A program made the position numbers and the translations under genes. Source: Solirubrobacteraceae bacterium (GTDB lineage: Bacteria; Actinomycetota; Thermoleophilia; Solirubrobacterales; Solirubrobacteraceae). Taken from it: a stretch of 64,000 bases of DNA. The DNA lies in assembly GCA_025449845.1 (NCBI GenBank), contig JANWIP010000028.1:105040-169039 (forward strand), read 5' to 3'. Below, one piece after another: positions 34,267 through 43,731 of the stretch (its first letter is position 1; each line of letters opens with the position of its first letter). Below the pieces are notes generated by a model. It was not told the DNA's origin. It ran no database searches and saw only the letters and a program-made list of their open reading frames with translations.

Positions 34267-36158
34267 GCGCCCGAATGCAAAGCCGCCGGCCCGGGGCCGA
34301 TCGTGTAGATCACGACCGAGCCGATCTGGCGGCGGGTGACACCCAGGCCCTTCACCGGCTTGGCCGCGGCTACGTTCACGTCAGGCGGCTCGGCGATCGC
34401 GTAGCCGTGCAGGCCGGGGAGCGCGGGGAGGGCGGTGTGCAGGACGACGGTCTTGATGCCGTAGTAGCGCAGCTTCTCGATGCTTGACTTGTCGGGGAAG
34501 CTGTTCATGCCCCCGCGCAGGTCGTCCATCTGGGGAATGTCGAAGGTCGAGTTGCCGTCGGCGATCTTGGGGAAGCCATCGGTGGAGAAGTACTGCCAGA
34601 CGCGGTCCGCTGCACCGTCGGTGGGCAGGTCGAGGATCGGGCCGGGCAGGCCGATCTCAGCGCGCGCGGGCTGGGGGACGACGGGGGTCGCCATGTGCCC
34701 TGCCCCCTCGCCGAGCAGGCCGATCAGCAGCACGCCGCCGACCAGCACGGGCAGGCCATCGCGCCAGAAGGCGGACACCAGCGCGCCGCGCGTGCGCGCC
34801 CAGAGCACCAGCCACTGCGCCCCCGCACCGGCGAGCAGCGCCAGGAAGAGGGTGGCCAACGTGAACACCCGCCCCGGCACGCGCACGCCATCCCAGCCGG
34901 GGGCATAGTCGAACATCAGGCGGTAGGGGTAGCCGGCGCCGGTCAGGCCCATGCCGAGCGCCAGCACCCCGCAGATAACCACTCCCGCCGCCAGGCCCCA
35001 GCGCAAGCGGCGCGTATAGAGGCCTGTGCTGAGCCCGATCAGGGCCAGTATGAAGATCGTCAGCCCCGGGAACAGCACACTCTCGTTCTTGGAGTGCACA
35101 TCGTTGCGTGCGAAGGAGGTCGCCGAGGCCCACACGCGGTTCTCGGTCGAGGCCGCCAGGAAGGCCGCGGGGCCCGAGGAGTAGATCTTCACTTCGCGGA
35201 TCGTGCGCTTGGCGGTCGGGTACTCGCTGGCCACCTTCAGATAGGGGCGCGCCTCGTACACCGTGATTGCGCCCACGATGGCCATGCCGATCAGGGTCAC
35301 CACCACCATCTGGCGCGGCAGCGCGGGGCGCCGTGAGGGAGCGGGCTTGCCGTCCGCGGCTGAGCCCGTGGGATGAGCCGCCGCACCATCCGCGTTTGAG
35401 TTTGCCGACGAGGCCACACGCCCTGCGCGCCACCAGTACAGCGCTGCCAGCACGGCAAGCACGGCCAAGAGGTAGGAGAACTGCAAGCCAAGCGTGAAGC
35501 CGAGGCTGATCTGCCAGGCCGCCACCAGCCACCCCGCGATGACCAGGCCGCGCGAGCTGCGTCGGTAGCCGCGCAGCAGCAGGAACAGCGCCAGCGGAAT
35601 GCCGCCGCTTGAGATCACGTGCAGGTGTCCAGCCTCCGTGACGCGATAGGGGGCATAGGCGAAGGCGATCCCGGCCGCCGCGCCTCCCCAACGCCCAACG
35701 CCTAGCTCGCGCGCCAGCAGATAGGCGCCGATGAAGCTCAGCGACCAGGCGAGCAGGTAGAGCAGGTTGTAGCGAACCAGCGCGCCGATCGTGCCCGAGC
35801 CGAAAAAGGCCGCGGGGCCGTAGCCGAGCAGCGAGTCCGAGAAGGCCAGGCTGAGCGGATGCGGGTAGAAGGCGTTGGAGTCGAACAGGCTCCCAGGGCT
35901 GTGCAGCATCGCGTGCCCCACCCAGGCGATCTGCCACGACGTGCGCACGGGGTCGCCGAGGTCAGGGGAGATGCGGCTGCCCATGTGTAGCACCAAGGGC
36001 CACGTCGTGAGCAGCGCCAGCGCCAAGCCGCCGGCCATCACCCACAGCAGCTCGCGCCTGCCCAGCGTGGGGGAGGCGGGCCATGACTTGGCTTGCTTGG
36101 CGGCAGGGGAAGGCACAGGCCTGTCGAGGAGCGCAGTCGCCATCGAAGCGGGCAGCAT
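34263..36158 (-). CDS. large polytopic membrane protein, GT-C/YfhO-like
   Basis: This is a 631-residue protein with 11-12 transmembrane helices and a final soluble domain (about 510-631). The first periplasmic loop has SRISPDLGDPVRTSWQIAWVGHAM and FDSNAFYPHPLSLAFSDSLLG, a layout seen in YfhO/GT-C membrane glycosyltransferase relatives. A Ser/Ala/Asp-rich insertion (about 240-275) interrupts the helices. It is coupled to the gene downstream (ATGA). The start is ATG 36158 or ATG 36143. Likely role is transfer of a sugar outside the membrane; this is inference from topology. Confidence 0.6.
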   Translation of the reverse strand: MLPASMATALLDRPVPSPAAKQAKSWPASPTLGRRELLWVMAGGLALALLTTWPLVLHMGSRISPDLGDPVRTSWQIAWVGHAMLHSPGSLFDSNAFYPHPLSLAFSDSLLGYGPAAFFGSGTIGALVRYNLLYLLAWSLSFIGAYLLARELGVGRWGGAAAGIAFAYAPYRVTEAGHLHVISSGGIPLALFLLLRGYRRSSRGLVIAGWLVAAWQISLGFTLGLQFSYLLAVLAVLAALYWWRAGRVASSANSNADGAAAHPTGSAADGKPAPSRRPALPRQMVVVTLIGMAIVGAITVYEARPYLKVASEYPTAKRTIREVKIYSSGPAAFLAASTENRVWASATSFARNDVHSKNESVLFPGLTIFILALIGLSTGLYTRRLRWGLAAGVVICGVLALGMGLTGAGYPYRLMFDYAPGWDGVRVPGRVFTLATLFLALLAGAGAQWLVLWARTRGALVSAFWRDGLPVLVGGVLLIGLLGEGAGHMATPVVPQPARAEIGLPGPILDLPTDGAADRVWQYFSTDGFPKIADGNSTFDIPQMDDLRGGMNSFPDKSSIEKLRYYGIKTVVLHTALPALPGLHGYAIAEPPDVNVAAAKPVKGLGVTRRQIGSVVIYTIGPGPAALHSGA

Positions 36159-36184
36159 ATGGCAGGTCGTGTCACACTGGATGC

Positions 36185-37393
36185 ATGCGCGTGCTTGTAG
36201 TAGGCGCCGGTGGCGTAGGCGCGGCGTTTGCCGCCATCGCCCAGCACCGCCCGGTGTTCGAGCGGGTGACGCTTGCCGACCTCTCGCCCGCGCGGGCGCA
36301 CGAGGTCGTGGCCAAGCTGGGCGAAGCCGATCGCTTTGCGGCCGAGCAGGTCGACGCCAGCGATCGCTCTGCGCTGGTGAAGCTGATCGAACGCACGAAG
36401 CCCGACGCGGTGCTGAACGCGACCGACCCGCGCTTCAACCGGCCGATCTTCGACGCGGCCTTCCAGACGCGCACCACCTATGTGGACATGGCGATGACGC
36501 TCTCAAGGCCTCATCCTCAGCGCCCGCATGAGCTGCCGGGCACGATGTTGGGGGAGTATCAGCTGGCCCAGCACGAGCAGTGGCAGCAGCAGGGGGTGCT
36601 GGCGCTCGTGGGCATGGGTGTCGAGCCGGGCCTCTCAGACATCTTCGCGCGCTACGCCGCCGATGAGTTGTTCTCGAAGATCGAGGAAGCAGGCGTGCGC
36701 GACGGCGCCGATCTGGTCGTGCAGGGCTATGACTTCGCGCCTACCTTCTCGATCTGGACCACGATCGAGGAGTGCCTCAACCCGCCGCTGATCTGGGAGC
36801 GCGAGAAGGGCTTCTATACGACGCCTCCTTTCAGTGAGCCCGAGGTGTTCGAGTTCCCCGAGGGCATCGGCTCGATCGAGTGCGTCAACGTCGAGCACGA
36901 GGAGGTCGTGCTGATCCCGCGCTGGGTCGACTGCGAGCGCGTCACCTTCAAGTACGGCCTCGGCGAGGAGTTCATCGCGGTGCTGCGCACGCTGCACAAG
37001 TTGGGCTTGGACTCAACCGAGCCGCTGGAGGTGCGCGGCGGCAAGGTGTCTCCGCGCGATGTCGTCGCCGCTGCCCTGCCCAACCCCGCGACGCTCGGTG
37101 AGCGCATGACGGGGCGCACCTGCGCGGGCACCTATGTCACGGGCACCGGCAAGGACGGGCAGCCGCGCAGTACCTACCTCTATCACGTGGTTGACAACGA
37201 GTTCACGATGCGCGACTACGCCAGCCAGGCCGTCGTCTGGCAGACCGCCGTCAATCCCGTCGTCGCGATGGAGCTGCTCAACGAGGGCGCCTGGCAGGGC
37301 GCCGGCGTGCTCGGTCCCGAGGCGTTCCCGCCCAAGCCGTTCCTCGATCGCCTCGCCGCGCTGGGCTCACCGCACGGCCAGCGCGAGGACTGA
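36185..37393 (+). CDS. saccharopine dehydrogenase-like oxidoreductase
   Basis: This is a 402-residue NAD(P)-dependent enzyme. The Rossmann motif is MRVLVVGAGGVGAAFA (residues 1-16). NATDPRFNRPIFDAAFQTRTTYVDMAM and MGVEPGLSDIFARYAAD match the saccharopine/carboxynorspermidine dehydrogenase family, with the usual C-terminal domain. I chose ATG at 36185 because the open frame upstream lies in the opposite-strand gene. Next to a polyamine-type aminotransferase/dehydrogenase cluster it may act on a lysine- or polyamine-derived imine; the substrate cannot be fixed from sequence. A degenerate GC-rich tandem repeat follows its stop. Confidence 0.8.
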   Translation: MRVLVVGAGGVGAAFAAIAQHRPVFERVTLADLSPARAHEVVAKLGEADRFAAEQVDASDRSALVKLIERTKPDAVLNATDPRFNRPIFDAAFQTRTTYVDMAMTLSRPHPQRPHELPGTMLGEYQLAQHEQWQQQGVLALVGMGVEPGLSDIFARYAADELFSKIEEAGVRDGADLVVQGYDFAPTFSIWTTIEECLNPPLIWEREKGFYTTPPFSEPEVFEFPEGIGSIECVNVEHEEVVLIPRWVDCERVTFKYGLGEEFIAVLRTLHKLGLDSTEPLEVRGGKVSPRDVVAAALPNPATLGERMTGRTCAGTYVTGTGKDGQPRSTYLYHVVDNEFTMRDYASQAVVWQTAVNPVVAMELLNEGAWQGAGVLGPEAFPPKPFLDRLAALGSPHGQRED

Positions 37394-37459
37394 CCGCATC
37401 GCCAGCGCGACCTGACCGCGTCGCCGGTGCGACGACCGACCGCGCGGCCGGCGCGACGA
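37391..37459. repeat. degenerate 22-24 bp tandem repeat after the dehydrogenase gene
   Basis: Three units can be aligned at 37391-37412, 37413-37435 and 37436-37459, each of the form YGACCGCRYCGCC-GCGACG with substitutions. The first unit contains the stop codon of the upstream gene. No function is apparent. It is a fourth example of short tandem duplication at a gene boundary in this window. Confidence 0.7.
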
Positions 37460-37539
37460 CGACGATTAAGGAGCACGCGCAGCCTCCCGGTCCGCGCGTG
37501 CTCCCTGCCTCCACGGCAGGCGGCCCCCAGCTTTGGCTC

Positions 37540-39090
37540 TCAGAACTCCACGCGCTCGGGCACGGGCCCGGTCGGCGGCGGCTGATCGAGCAGTCCGGGT
37601 CGCGCGGTTTCCGTCTTGCGTGCGAAGTAATCCTTGAAGAAGGGCCGCGAGGCGAGCATCACGATGGCGCCGAGGAGCATGCCGCCGATGCCCATCCACA
37701 GCGGCAGCGTGATGCCGAGGATCGGCGCGGAGGAGACGTTTTCGGTGTTGTAGTAGTAGACCGCCGCCTTGGCCCCGATCCCGAACAGCATCAGGCCGCC
37801 CGCCAGCGGGCCGAGGCCCAGCAGCAGGAAGTTGCGCCCGCTTTTCATCAGCTCGTGGCGGTAGTACCAGCCGCAGGCGACGCCGGTGAAGCCGTAGTAG
37901 AAGCAGATCGGGAAGCCGATCGCGGTCAGCGAGTCTTCCAGCACGCTTTCGGAGAGCAGCAGCAGGACGACCGTGATGATGATCGAGAGCAGGCCGAAGC
38001 CGAGCGTCGAGACGGTCGGCGTGAGGTAGCGCTTGTGCACGCGCGAGAGCAGCACGGTGACCGCCTTCCAGTGCGCCATCGACAGAGTCGTGCGGGCGGT
38101 CGGCAGGATCGTCGTCTGTGTCGAGGCCGACGCCGAGGTGAGCACCGCGATGATCAGCAGCTTGTTCAGGGTGCTCCCGAGCACGCCGCTGCCGAGCGCA
38201 TTGAGGATGTCCGACTGGTTGGCTTCGTTGGTCAGGAAGCCCGTGCCGTGGAAGGACTGGGCGGCGGCGGTGACGACGACGTAGATCACCACCAGCAGGA
38301 TCGTCGAGACGACCGCGGCCTTGCCGGGGCCCTCCGCCGGGTCCTCGGACTCCTCGTTGACGGCCACGCCCGAGTCCCAGCCCCAGTAGATGAAGACCGC
38401 CAGCAGCAGCGCCACGACGAGGTCGCCGAAGCTCATCGCAAAGGGGTTGATCCAGGAGAGCGAGGGCTTGATCGAGCCGGCGGGCGGATGGCTGCCGTAG
38501 ACCTTTACGAACGCCACGACCGAGAAGAGCCCGAGGATGAAGACCTCGGCGCTGAGCAGAACCTGCTGGATGCGTGCGGAGAGCTCGATGCCGCGGTAGC
38601 AGATCCAGGTCATGATCGCGATCCACAGCACCGCGGCGACGATGATCGCCGCCTTGGATTCGCCGAGTTCGGTGAAGCCGAAGAGCTTGAAGGTGTAGAT
38701 CGCGGCGATCGCCGACAGCGAGGCCATCACGATCAGGTCGGCGAGGAAGATCGCCCAGCCGTTCATCCAGCCAAACGACGGGCCGAACGCGCGGGTGACC
38801 CAAGCGAACGTCGTGCCCGAGTCGGGGTCGGCGCGGTTGAAGTACTTGTAGGCGCTGGCGACGAGCAGCATCGGGATGAACGCCACAAGCATCACCGCGG
38901 GCGCATGCACCCCTACTCCCTTGACGGCGACGATGAACCCCAGTGTCGCCGCCAGAGAGTAGGCCGGTGCCGTGGAGGCGACCCCGATGACGATGTTCGA
39001 GATGTAGCCGATGGCGTTCTTCTTCAGACCCTTGTCCATCACTCCCGAAGGTTCGGGGGCACCTGCTGCTGGAACGCTGACTGTCGCCAC
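37540..39090 (-). CDS. APC-family amino acid/amine permease
   Basis: This is a 516-residue transporter with 12 or more transmembrane helices. Near the N terminus, IGYISNIVIGVASTAPAYSLAATLGF is the helix-1 motif of APC permeases, and FNRADPDSGTTFAWVTRAFGPSFGWMNGW is the conserved helix-2/3 region. A glutamate-rich loop (VNEESEDPAEGPGKAA) follows helix 6. GTG at 39090 has AGGAG 8 nt upstream and is preferred over TTG at 39120. It is divergent from the aminotransferase gene across a 214-nt gap with a palindrome, so both are probably co-regulated. Likely substrate: an amine or amino acid degraded by the neighbouring enzymes. Confidence 0.87.
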   Translation of the reverse strand: MATVSVPAAGAPEPSGVMDKGLKKNAIGYISNIVIGVASTAPAYSLAATLGFIVAVKGVGVHAPAVMLVAFIPMLLVASAYKYFNRADPDSGTTFAWVTRAFGPSFGWMNGWAIFLADLIVMASLSAIAAIYTFKLFGFTELGESKAAIIVAAVLWIAIMTWICYRGIELSARIQQVLLSAEVFILGLFSVVAFVKVYGSHPPAGSIKPSLSWINPFAMSFGDLVVALLLAVFIYWGWDSGVAVNEESEDPAEGPGKAAVVSTILLVVIYVVVTAAAQSFHGTGFLTNEANQSDILNALGSGVLGSTLNKLLIIAVLTSASASTQTTILPTARTTLSMAHWKAVTVLLSRVHKRYLTPTVSTLGFGLLSIIITVVLLLLSESVLEDSLTAIGFPICFYYGFTGVACGWYYRHELMKSGRNFLLLGLGPLAGGLMLFGIGAKAAVYYYNTENVSSAPILGITLPLWMGIGGMLLGAIVMLASRPFFKDYFARKTETARPGLLDQPPPTGPVPERVEF

Positions 39091-39180
39091 TTGGGGGCTC
39101 CTCTCGGATGGTCGTGGCAAACGTTACGTCCTTGCTCGGCGCGGCCCAAGTGGCGCGATCCCCAAAATCTCTGCGTCTAC

Positions 39181-39197
39181 TTGTACATCTTGTACAA
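39181..39197. promoter_or_regulatory. 17-bp perfect palindrome in the divergent permease/aminotransferase gap
   Basis: TTGTACATCTTGTACAA consists of perfect 7-bp arms (TTGTACA and TGTACAA) around a 3-nt spacer. It lies between the divergent permease and aminotransferase genes. It is the best operator candidate in the region, perhaps for the PucR-type regulator encoded downstream, though PucR sites are not well enough defined to decide by eye. Confidence 0.6.
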
Positions 39198-39304
39198 CGG
39201 CTTCGAGGCTTCTTGAACGCGGGGCGCCTTGAGCAAGACACTTCATGGCGCTACGGTTGTCCTGAGCGTCTAGCGAACTTCGGATTCGCGGGAGGAGAAC
39301 CCAA

Positions 39305-40789
39305 ATGGCCACCAACGTGACGAGCGCAACCACAGCCACCAGTGATGGCGGCACGGCCGCGGGTGCCTCAAGCCCCGCGCTCGCGCGCACGCCCGCGACG
39401 CGCACGCCCGCCGCGCGCGCACACGCATCTGGAGGAGGCGGTGATTTGCAGGAGCTGGCCAAGCGCCACCTGTGGATGCACTTCACGCGCATGGGCGCCT
39501 TTGCCGAGCACGAGGTGCCGGTAATCGTGCGCGGCGAGGGTTGCTACGTCTATGACCAGCACGGCAAGCGCTATCTCGATGGGCTCAGCGCGCTGTACTG
39601 CGTCAACATCGGTCACGGCCGCGCCGAGCTGGGGGAGGCCGCCGCGCGCCAGGCTGGCGAGCTGGGCTTCTACACCAACTGGAGCTACGCCCATCCGCCT
39701 TCGATCGAACTGGCCGCGCGCATCGCCGCCCTCGCGCCTGGAGATCTGAACCGCGTGTTCTTCGTCAGCGGCGGCTCGGAGGCGGTCGAGTCGGCGTGGA
39801 AGCTGGCCAAGGCCTATCACGCTGCCACCGGCGAACCGCGCCGGCACAAGCTGATCTCGCGCCAGCTCGCCTACCACGGCACCTCGATGGGCGCCTTGAC
39901 GGCCACGGGCCTGCCGCCGCTGCGCGAACCTTTCGAGCCGCTCACGCCGGGCGGTCACCACGTGGCCAATACGAACAGCTACCGCTGGCAGGAAGACCGC
40001 GATCCGCTGTGGGCGGCGGACGCGATCGAGGAGGCGATCCTGTTTGAGGGCGCGCACACGGTGGCGGCCGTAATCCTTGAGCCGGTGCAGAACGGCGGCG
40101 GCTGCTTCGTGCCCCAGGACGGCTATTTCCAGCGCGTGCGCGAGATCTGCGACCGCCATGGGGTGCTGCTGATCAGCGACGAGGTGATCTGCGCCTGGGG
40201 CCGCCTCGGTCACATGTTCGGCTGTGAGCGCTTCGACTATCAGCCGGACATGGTCACGACCGCCAAGGGCATCACTTCCGCCTATGCACCGATGGGCGCC
40301 GTCATCACCAGCGACCGTGTGGCCGAGCCTTTCCTGCACGGCATGGCGAGCTTCACGCACGGCTTCACCTTCGGTGGACACCCGATGGCCTGCGCCACGG
40401 CGATGGCCAACATCGATGTGCTCGAGCGCGAGCAGCTCTGCCAGCACGTGCTCGATCGCGAGGGGGAGTTCCGCGCGATGCTTGAGAGCCTGCGCGACCT
40501 GCCGATCGTCGGCGACGTGCGCGGCGCGGGCTACTTCCACGCGATCGAGCTGGTCAAGGACAAGGAGACGAAGGAGACCTTCAACCCCGATGAGGCCGAG
40601 GTGCTGCTGCGCGGCTTCCTCTCCGGTGAGCTCTATCGCCGCGGCTTGATCTGCCGCACCGACGATCGCGGCGACCCGATCGTGCAGCTCTCGCCGCCGC
40701 TGATCGCCGACCGCGAGCAGTTCGAGGAAATCGAGGCGATCCTGCGCCCGACCTTGATCGAGGCCTGGGAGCGGATCGTGCGCCACTGA
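39305..40789 (+). CDS. class III PLP-dependent aminotransferase (omega-amine type)
   Basis: This is a 494-residue fold-type I aminotransferase. Residues 1-45 are an Ala/Thr-rich extension. Family landmarks are GKRYLDGLSALYCVNIGHGR, FFVSGGSEAVESAWKLAKAYH, LISRQLAYHGTS, the PLP-contacting Asp in VLLISDEVICAWGR and the Schiff-base Lys in MVTTAKGITSAYAPMG. It moves the terminal amino group of a diamine, beta-alanine or similar substrate to a keto acid. GGAGGAG 9-15 nt upstream supports the ATG at 39305. It heads an apparent operon with pucR, whose start overlaps its stop (TGATG). Confidence 0.92.
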   Translation: MATNVTSATTATSDGGTAAGASSPALARTPATRTPAARAHASGGGGDLQELAKRHLWMHFTRMGAFAEHEVPVIVRGEGCYVYDQHGKRYLDGLSALYCVNIGHGRAELGEAAARQAGELGFYTNWSYAHPPSIELAARIAALAPGDLNRVFFVSGGSEAVESAWKLAKAYHAATGEPRRHKLISRQLAYHGTSMGALTATGLPPLREPFEPLTPGGHHVANTNSYRWQEDRDPLWAADAIEEAILFEGAHTVAAVILEPVQNGGGCFVPQDGYFQRVREICDRHGVLLISDEVICAWGRLGHMFGCERFDYQPDMVTTAKGITSAYAPMGAVITSDRVAEPFLHGMASFTHGFTFGGHPMACATAMANIDVLEREQLCQHVLDREGEFRAMLESLRDLPIVGDVRGAGYFHAIELVKDKETKETFNPDEAEVLLRGFLSGELYRRGLICRTDDRGDPIVQLSPPLIADREQFEEIEAILRPTLIEAWERIVRH

Positions 40790-42456
40790 TGGAGCTGACT
40801 GTCGAGAGCCTGCTGGCGGAGCTGGGCCTGGACCTCTCCAGCGGCCATGAGGCCGCGAACGCGAAGGTACGCTGGGTGCACTCCACCGAGCTGGTCGACC
40901 CCACCCCCTGGCTGACGGGCGGCGAGCTGCTGCTCACCACAGGCCTGCAGCTGGACAAGCCCAAGGCGCAGCGCGAGTTCATCGAGCGCCTCAAGGACCG
41001 CGGCATCGCAGCGGTCGGCTTCGGCACCGGCTTCGCGCACGAGCGCGTGCCCCCCGCGCTGCTCACGGCCGCGCGCAAGCTGCAATTCCCGATCTTCGAG
41101 GTGCCCTACGAGCTGCCGTTCATCGCGGTCACCGAGCGCGCCTTCACCCACCTGGCCGGCCAGCAGTTCGAGACGTTGCGCCGCTCGATGGCCATTCAGG
41201 AGCGCCTTGAGCGCCTGGTGCTGGAGCAGCGCGGTCTGACCGAGGTGGTGCGCGCCGCGGCCGGTGCGATCGGTGGCGTCGTCGGTGTGCTCGATGCGCA
41301 CGGCGAGGAGCTCGCCTGGCACGCGCACGTGCGTCCCTTAAGCGAGTCCGAGCGACAGGCGATCGCGCGCGAGGTGCGCCACGCGGGCGCCGGCGCCGCC
41401 GCCGGGGTGGGCGCCAGCCGCCGCGTGACCCCCGCGGGCGCCGCCGGGAACGGCAGCGTGCCGGCGGCAGGTGGCGTTGGCAATGGACTGGGCGGGGGCG
41501 GCCTCGGTGCTGGTCCCCACCCGATCGAACCGCGCCTGCCGCGCTGGCCCGGCAGCGTGCTGGCCTTGCCGGTGGTGGCGCGCGACCGAGCCGCGCCGCA
41601 TGCCTGGCTAATCGGCGCCAGCGTCAAAGGCGAACTGGGCGACTTCGAGCGCCTCATCCTGCGCCAGGCGGTCACGGTGGTGGCGCTTGAGCTGATGCAC
41701 ATGCGCATCGAACGCGACACCGAGCGTCGCCTCGCGGGCGACGTGCTGGCCGAGGCGCTGACCGGCCGCCTGCACCCCGAGGAGCTACAGGCCCGGCTGC
41801 TTCCCTTCGGCGTCGGCGAGCAGGCAGCCGTGCTGGCCTTCGCCCTGCGCGACCCCGACGCCGCTGCGCCTGTGCTGGAGCGCGCGCTGGCCCGCGCCGA
41901 TGCCCACGGTCTGGTCGCTACGCGCATGGGTCTCTTATGCGCGGTTATCGATGCCGAGGGCGTGGACCCGATGGAGGTAGCCCGCCGCGCGCGCGAGGAG
42001 CTGCAGAGCAACGCCGGCGAGGTGCGCGCCAGTGCCAGCCGCGCGGCGCCTACCCACAGCCTGCGCCTGAGCTTCCACGAGGCGCGCTGCGCGCTTGAGG
42101 CCGTGCGCCTGCAGAACGGCAACGCGCCGGAGGTGGCCTGCTACCGCGACCTTGGTGCCTTCCAGCTGCTGCTCTCGCTGCAGGATGACGACGCCTTGAT
42201 CAGCTACTGCCGCGGCGTGCTCGGCCCGATCGAAGCGGGCGAGGGCGACTACGGCGATGAGCTGCTGCGCTCGCTGGACGTCTTCATCGAACACAACGGT
42301 CACTGGGAGAAAGCCGCCAGTGCGCTGTACTGCCACCGTCACACGCTGCGCTATCGCATCCGCCGCGTGGAACAGCTGACGGGCCGCGACTTCAGCAAGG
42401 CCCGCGATCGCATCGAGTTCTGGCTGGCGCTGCGCGGACGGGAGTTGTCGCGATGA
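40789..42456 (+). CDS. PucR-family transcriptional regulator
   Basis: This is a 555-residue regulator. Residues 1-130 match the PucR N-terminal domain (TVESLLAELGLDLSSG, WLTGGELLLTTGLQL, FPIFEVPYELPFIAVTERAF). A Gly/Ala-rich insertion (about 195-245) separates it from a GAF/GGDEF-like middle. The C-terminal helix-turn-helix is ALYCHRHTLRYRIRRVEQLTGRDF (about 510-535). The family controls purine, amine or amino-acid breakdown. Its start overlaps the aminotransferase stop, so it probably regulates this cluster. A hairpin follows 24 nt after its stop. Confidence 0.9.
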   Translation: MELTVESLLAELGLDLSSGHEAANAKVRWVHSTELVDPTPWLTGGELLLTTGLQLDKPKAQREFIERLKDRGIAAVGFGTGFAHERVPPALLTAARKLQFPIFEVPYELPFIAVTERAFTHLAGQQFETLRRSMAIQERLERLVLEQRGLTEVVRAAAGAIGGVVGVLDAHGEELAWHAHVRPLSESERQAIAREVRHAGAGAAAGVGASRRVTPAGAAGNGSVPAAGGVGNGLGGGGLGAGPHPIEPRLPRWPGSVLALPVVARDRAAPHAWLIGASVKGELGDFERLILRQAVTVVALELMHMRIERDTERRLAGDVLAEALTGRLHPEELQARLLPFGVGEQAAVLAFALRDPDAAAPVLERALARADAHGLVATRMGLLCAVIDAEGVDPMEVARRAREELQSNAGEVRASASRAAPTHSLRLSFHEARCALEAVRLQNGNAPEVACYRDLGAFQLLLSLQDDDALISYCRGVLGPIEAGEGDYGDELLRSLDVFIEHNGHWEKAASALYCHRHTLRYRIRRVEQLTGRDFSKARDRIEFWLALRGRELSR

Positions 42457-42479
42457 TTGGGGTAAAGACTTTTTGGAGG

Positions 42480-42500
42480 AGGACCCCCGGAGGGGGTCCT
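42480..42500 (+). terminator. 9-bp GC hairpin between pucR and ald
   Basis: AGGACCCCC (42480-42488) pairs perfectly with GGGGGTCCT (42492-42500) around GGA. No U tract follows. It lies 24 nt after the regulator stop and 41 nt before the ald start, so it may terminate or attenuate read-through from the aminotransferase-pucR unit. Confidence 0.5.
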
Positions 42501-42540
42501 GTGTTGGCCGGTTGATGGCATAGAGATAGGGGGAGATGAG

Positions 42541-43647
42541 ATGCGCATCGGAGTTCCCACAGAGATCAAGTCAGATGAGTACCGCGTGGCGATCACGCCT
42601 GCGGGCGTGCGCGAGCTGAGCGCGCGCGGCCAGGAAGTGTTAATTCAGGCCGGCGCGGGCGAAGGCAGCGCCTTGAGCGATAACGATTTCCGTGCGCAGG
42701 GCGCCCATATCGTGCCCGACGCCGCCGCCGTGTTCGCGGAGGCCGAGCTGGTGCTGAAGGTGAAGGAGCCTCAGCCCCAAGAGGTGGCGATGCTGCGCGA
42801 GGAGCAGACGCTCTTCACCTATCTGCATTTGGCGGCGGCCCCGTCATTGACGGAGGGTCTGCGCCAGAGCGGCGCCACCTGCATCGCCTATGAGACGGTC
42901 GAGGACGCCGGTGGTCGGCTGCCGCTGCTGGCGCCGATGAGCGAGGTCGCGGGCAAGATCGCCACGCAGGCCGGCGCCTTCATGCTTGAGAAGCCGCTAG
43001 GCGGTCGCGGTATTCTGCTCGGCGGCGTCCCTGGCGTCGCCGCCGCGACCGTGCTCGTGATCGGCGGCGGGGTGGTGGGCATGAATGCCGCCTTGATCGC
43101 CATTGGCATGCAGGCCGATGTGTTCGTCTTTGACCGCAACATCGATCGCCTGCGCGAGCTGGAAGTGGCCTTTGGCGGGCGCGCATCGACCGTCTACTCC
43201 TCCACCTTGGCGGTCGAAGAGATGCTGCCGCAGGCGGACCTCGTGATCGGCTCGGTGCTGATTCATGGTGCGCGTGCGCCTTGGGTGATTCGCCGCGAGC
43301 AGCTTGCTCTGATGAAGCGCCATGCGGTGATCGTGGATGTGTCGATCGACCAGGGTGGCTGCTTTGAGACTTCGCGGCCCACCACTCACAGCGACCCCAC
43401 CTTTGAGGTGGATGGCATCACGCACTATTGCGTCACCAATATGCCCGGCGCCGTACCAATCACATCGACCTACGCCTTGACCAACGCCACGCTCCCTTAC
43501 GTGCTGGAACTGGCCGAGCACGGCGTGGAGGAGGCGATCGTCAACAGCCCCGCGCTGCGTATGGGGGTGAATGTGCGCGCAGGGGAGATAGTGCATCCGG
43601 CGGTGGCCAATGCCTTGGGCCTCACCGTTGGCGCGCTTGATTCCTGA
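42541..43647 (+). CDS. ald: alanine dehydrogenase
   Basis: This is a 368-residue NAD-dependent enzyme interconverting L-alanine and pyruvate plus ammonia. Signatures are MRIGVPTEIKSDEYRVAITPAGV at the N terminus, VKVKEPQPQEVAML-type text (LKVKEPQPQE), LLAPMSEVAGKIATQAGAFML, and the Rossmann motif VLVIGGGVVGMNAA. The C-terminal HYCVTNMPGAVPITSTYALTNATLPY is diagnostic. The ATG start at 42541 is preceded by GGGGGAGATGAG, which offers a Shine-Dalgarno core. In this cluster it could regenerate pruvate, the likely amino acceptor, from alanine made by the aminotransferase; this is inference. Confidence 0.95.
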   Translation: MRIGVPTEIKSDEYRVAITPAGVRELSARGQEVLIQAGAGEGSALSDNDFRAQGAHIVPDAAAVFAEAELVLKVKEPQPQEVAMLREEQTLFTYLHLAAAPSLTEGLRQSGATCIAYETVEDAGGRLPLLAPMSEVAGKIATQAGAFMLEKPLGGRGILLGGVPGVAAATVLVIGGGVVGMNAALIAIGMQADVFVFDRNIDRLRELEVAFGGRASTVYSSTLAVEEMLPQADLVIGSVLIHGARAPWVIRREQLALMKRHAVIVDVSIDQGGCFETSRPTTHSDPTFEVDGITHYCVTNMPGAVPITSTYALTNATLPYVLELAEHGVEEAIVNSPALRMGVNVRAGEIVHPAVANALGLTVGALDS

Positions 43648-43731
43648 CTTACTTCTATTTCCCAGCAGTAACAGCTAACCCTGCACCAACCGGCAACCCA
43701 TCCCTTAAAAACAATTCCTCAGGAGAAACCG

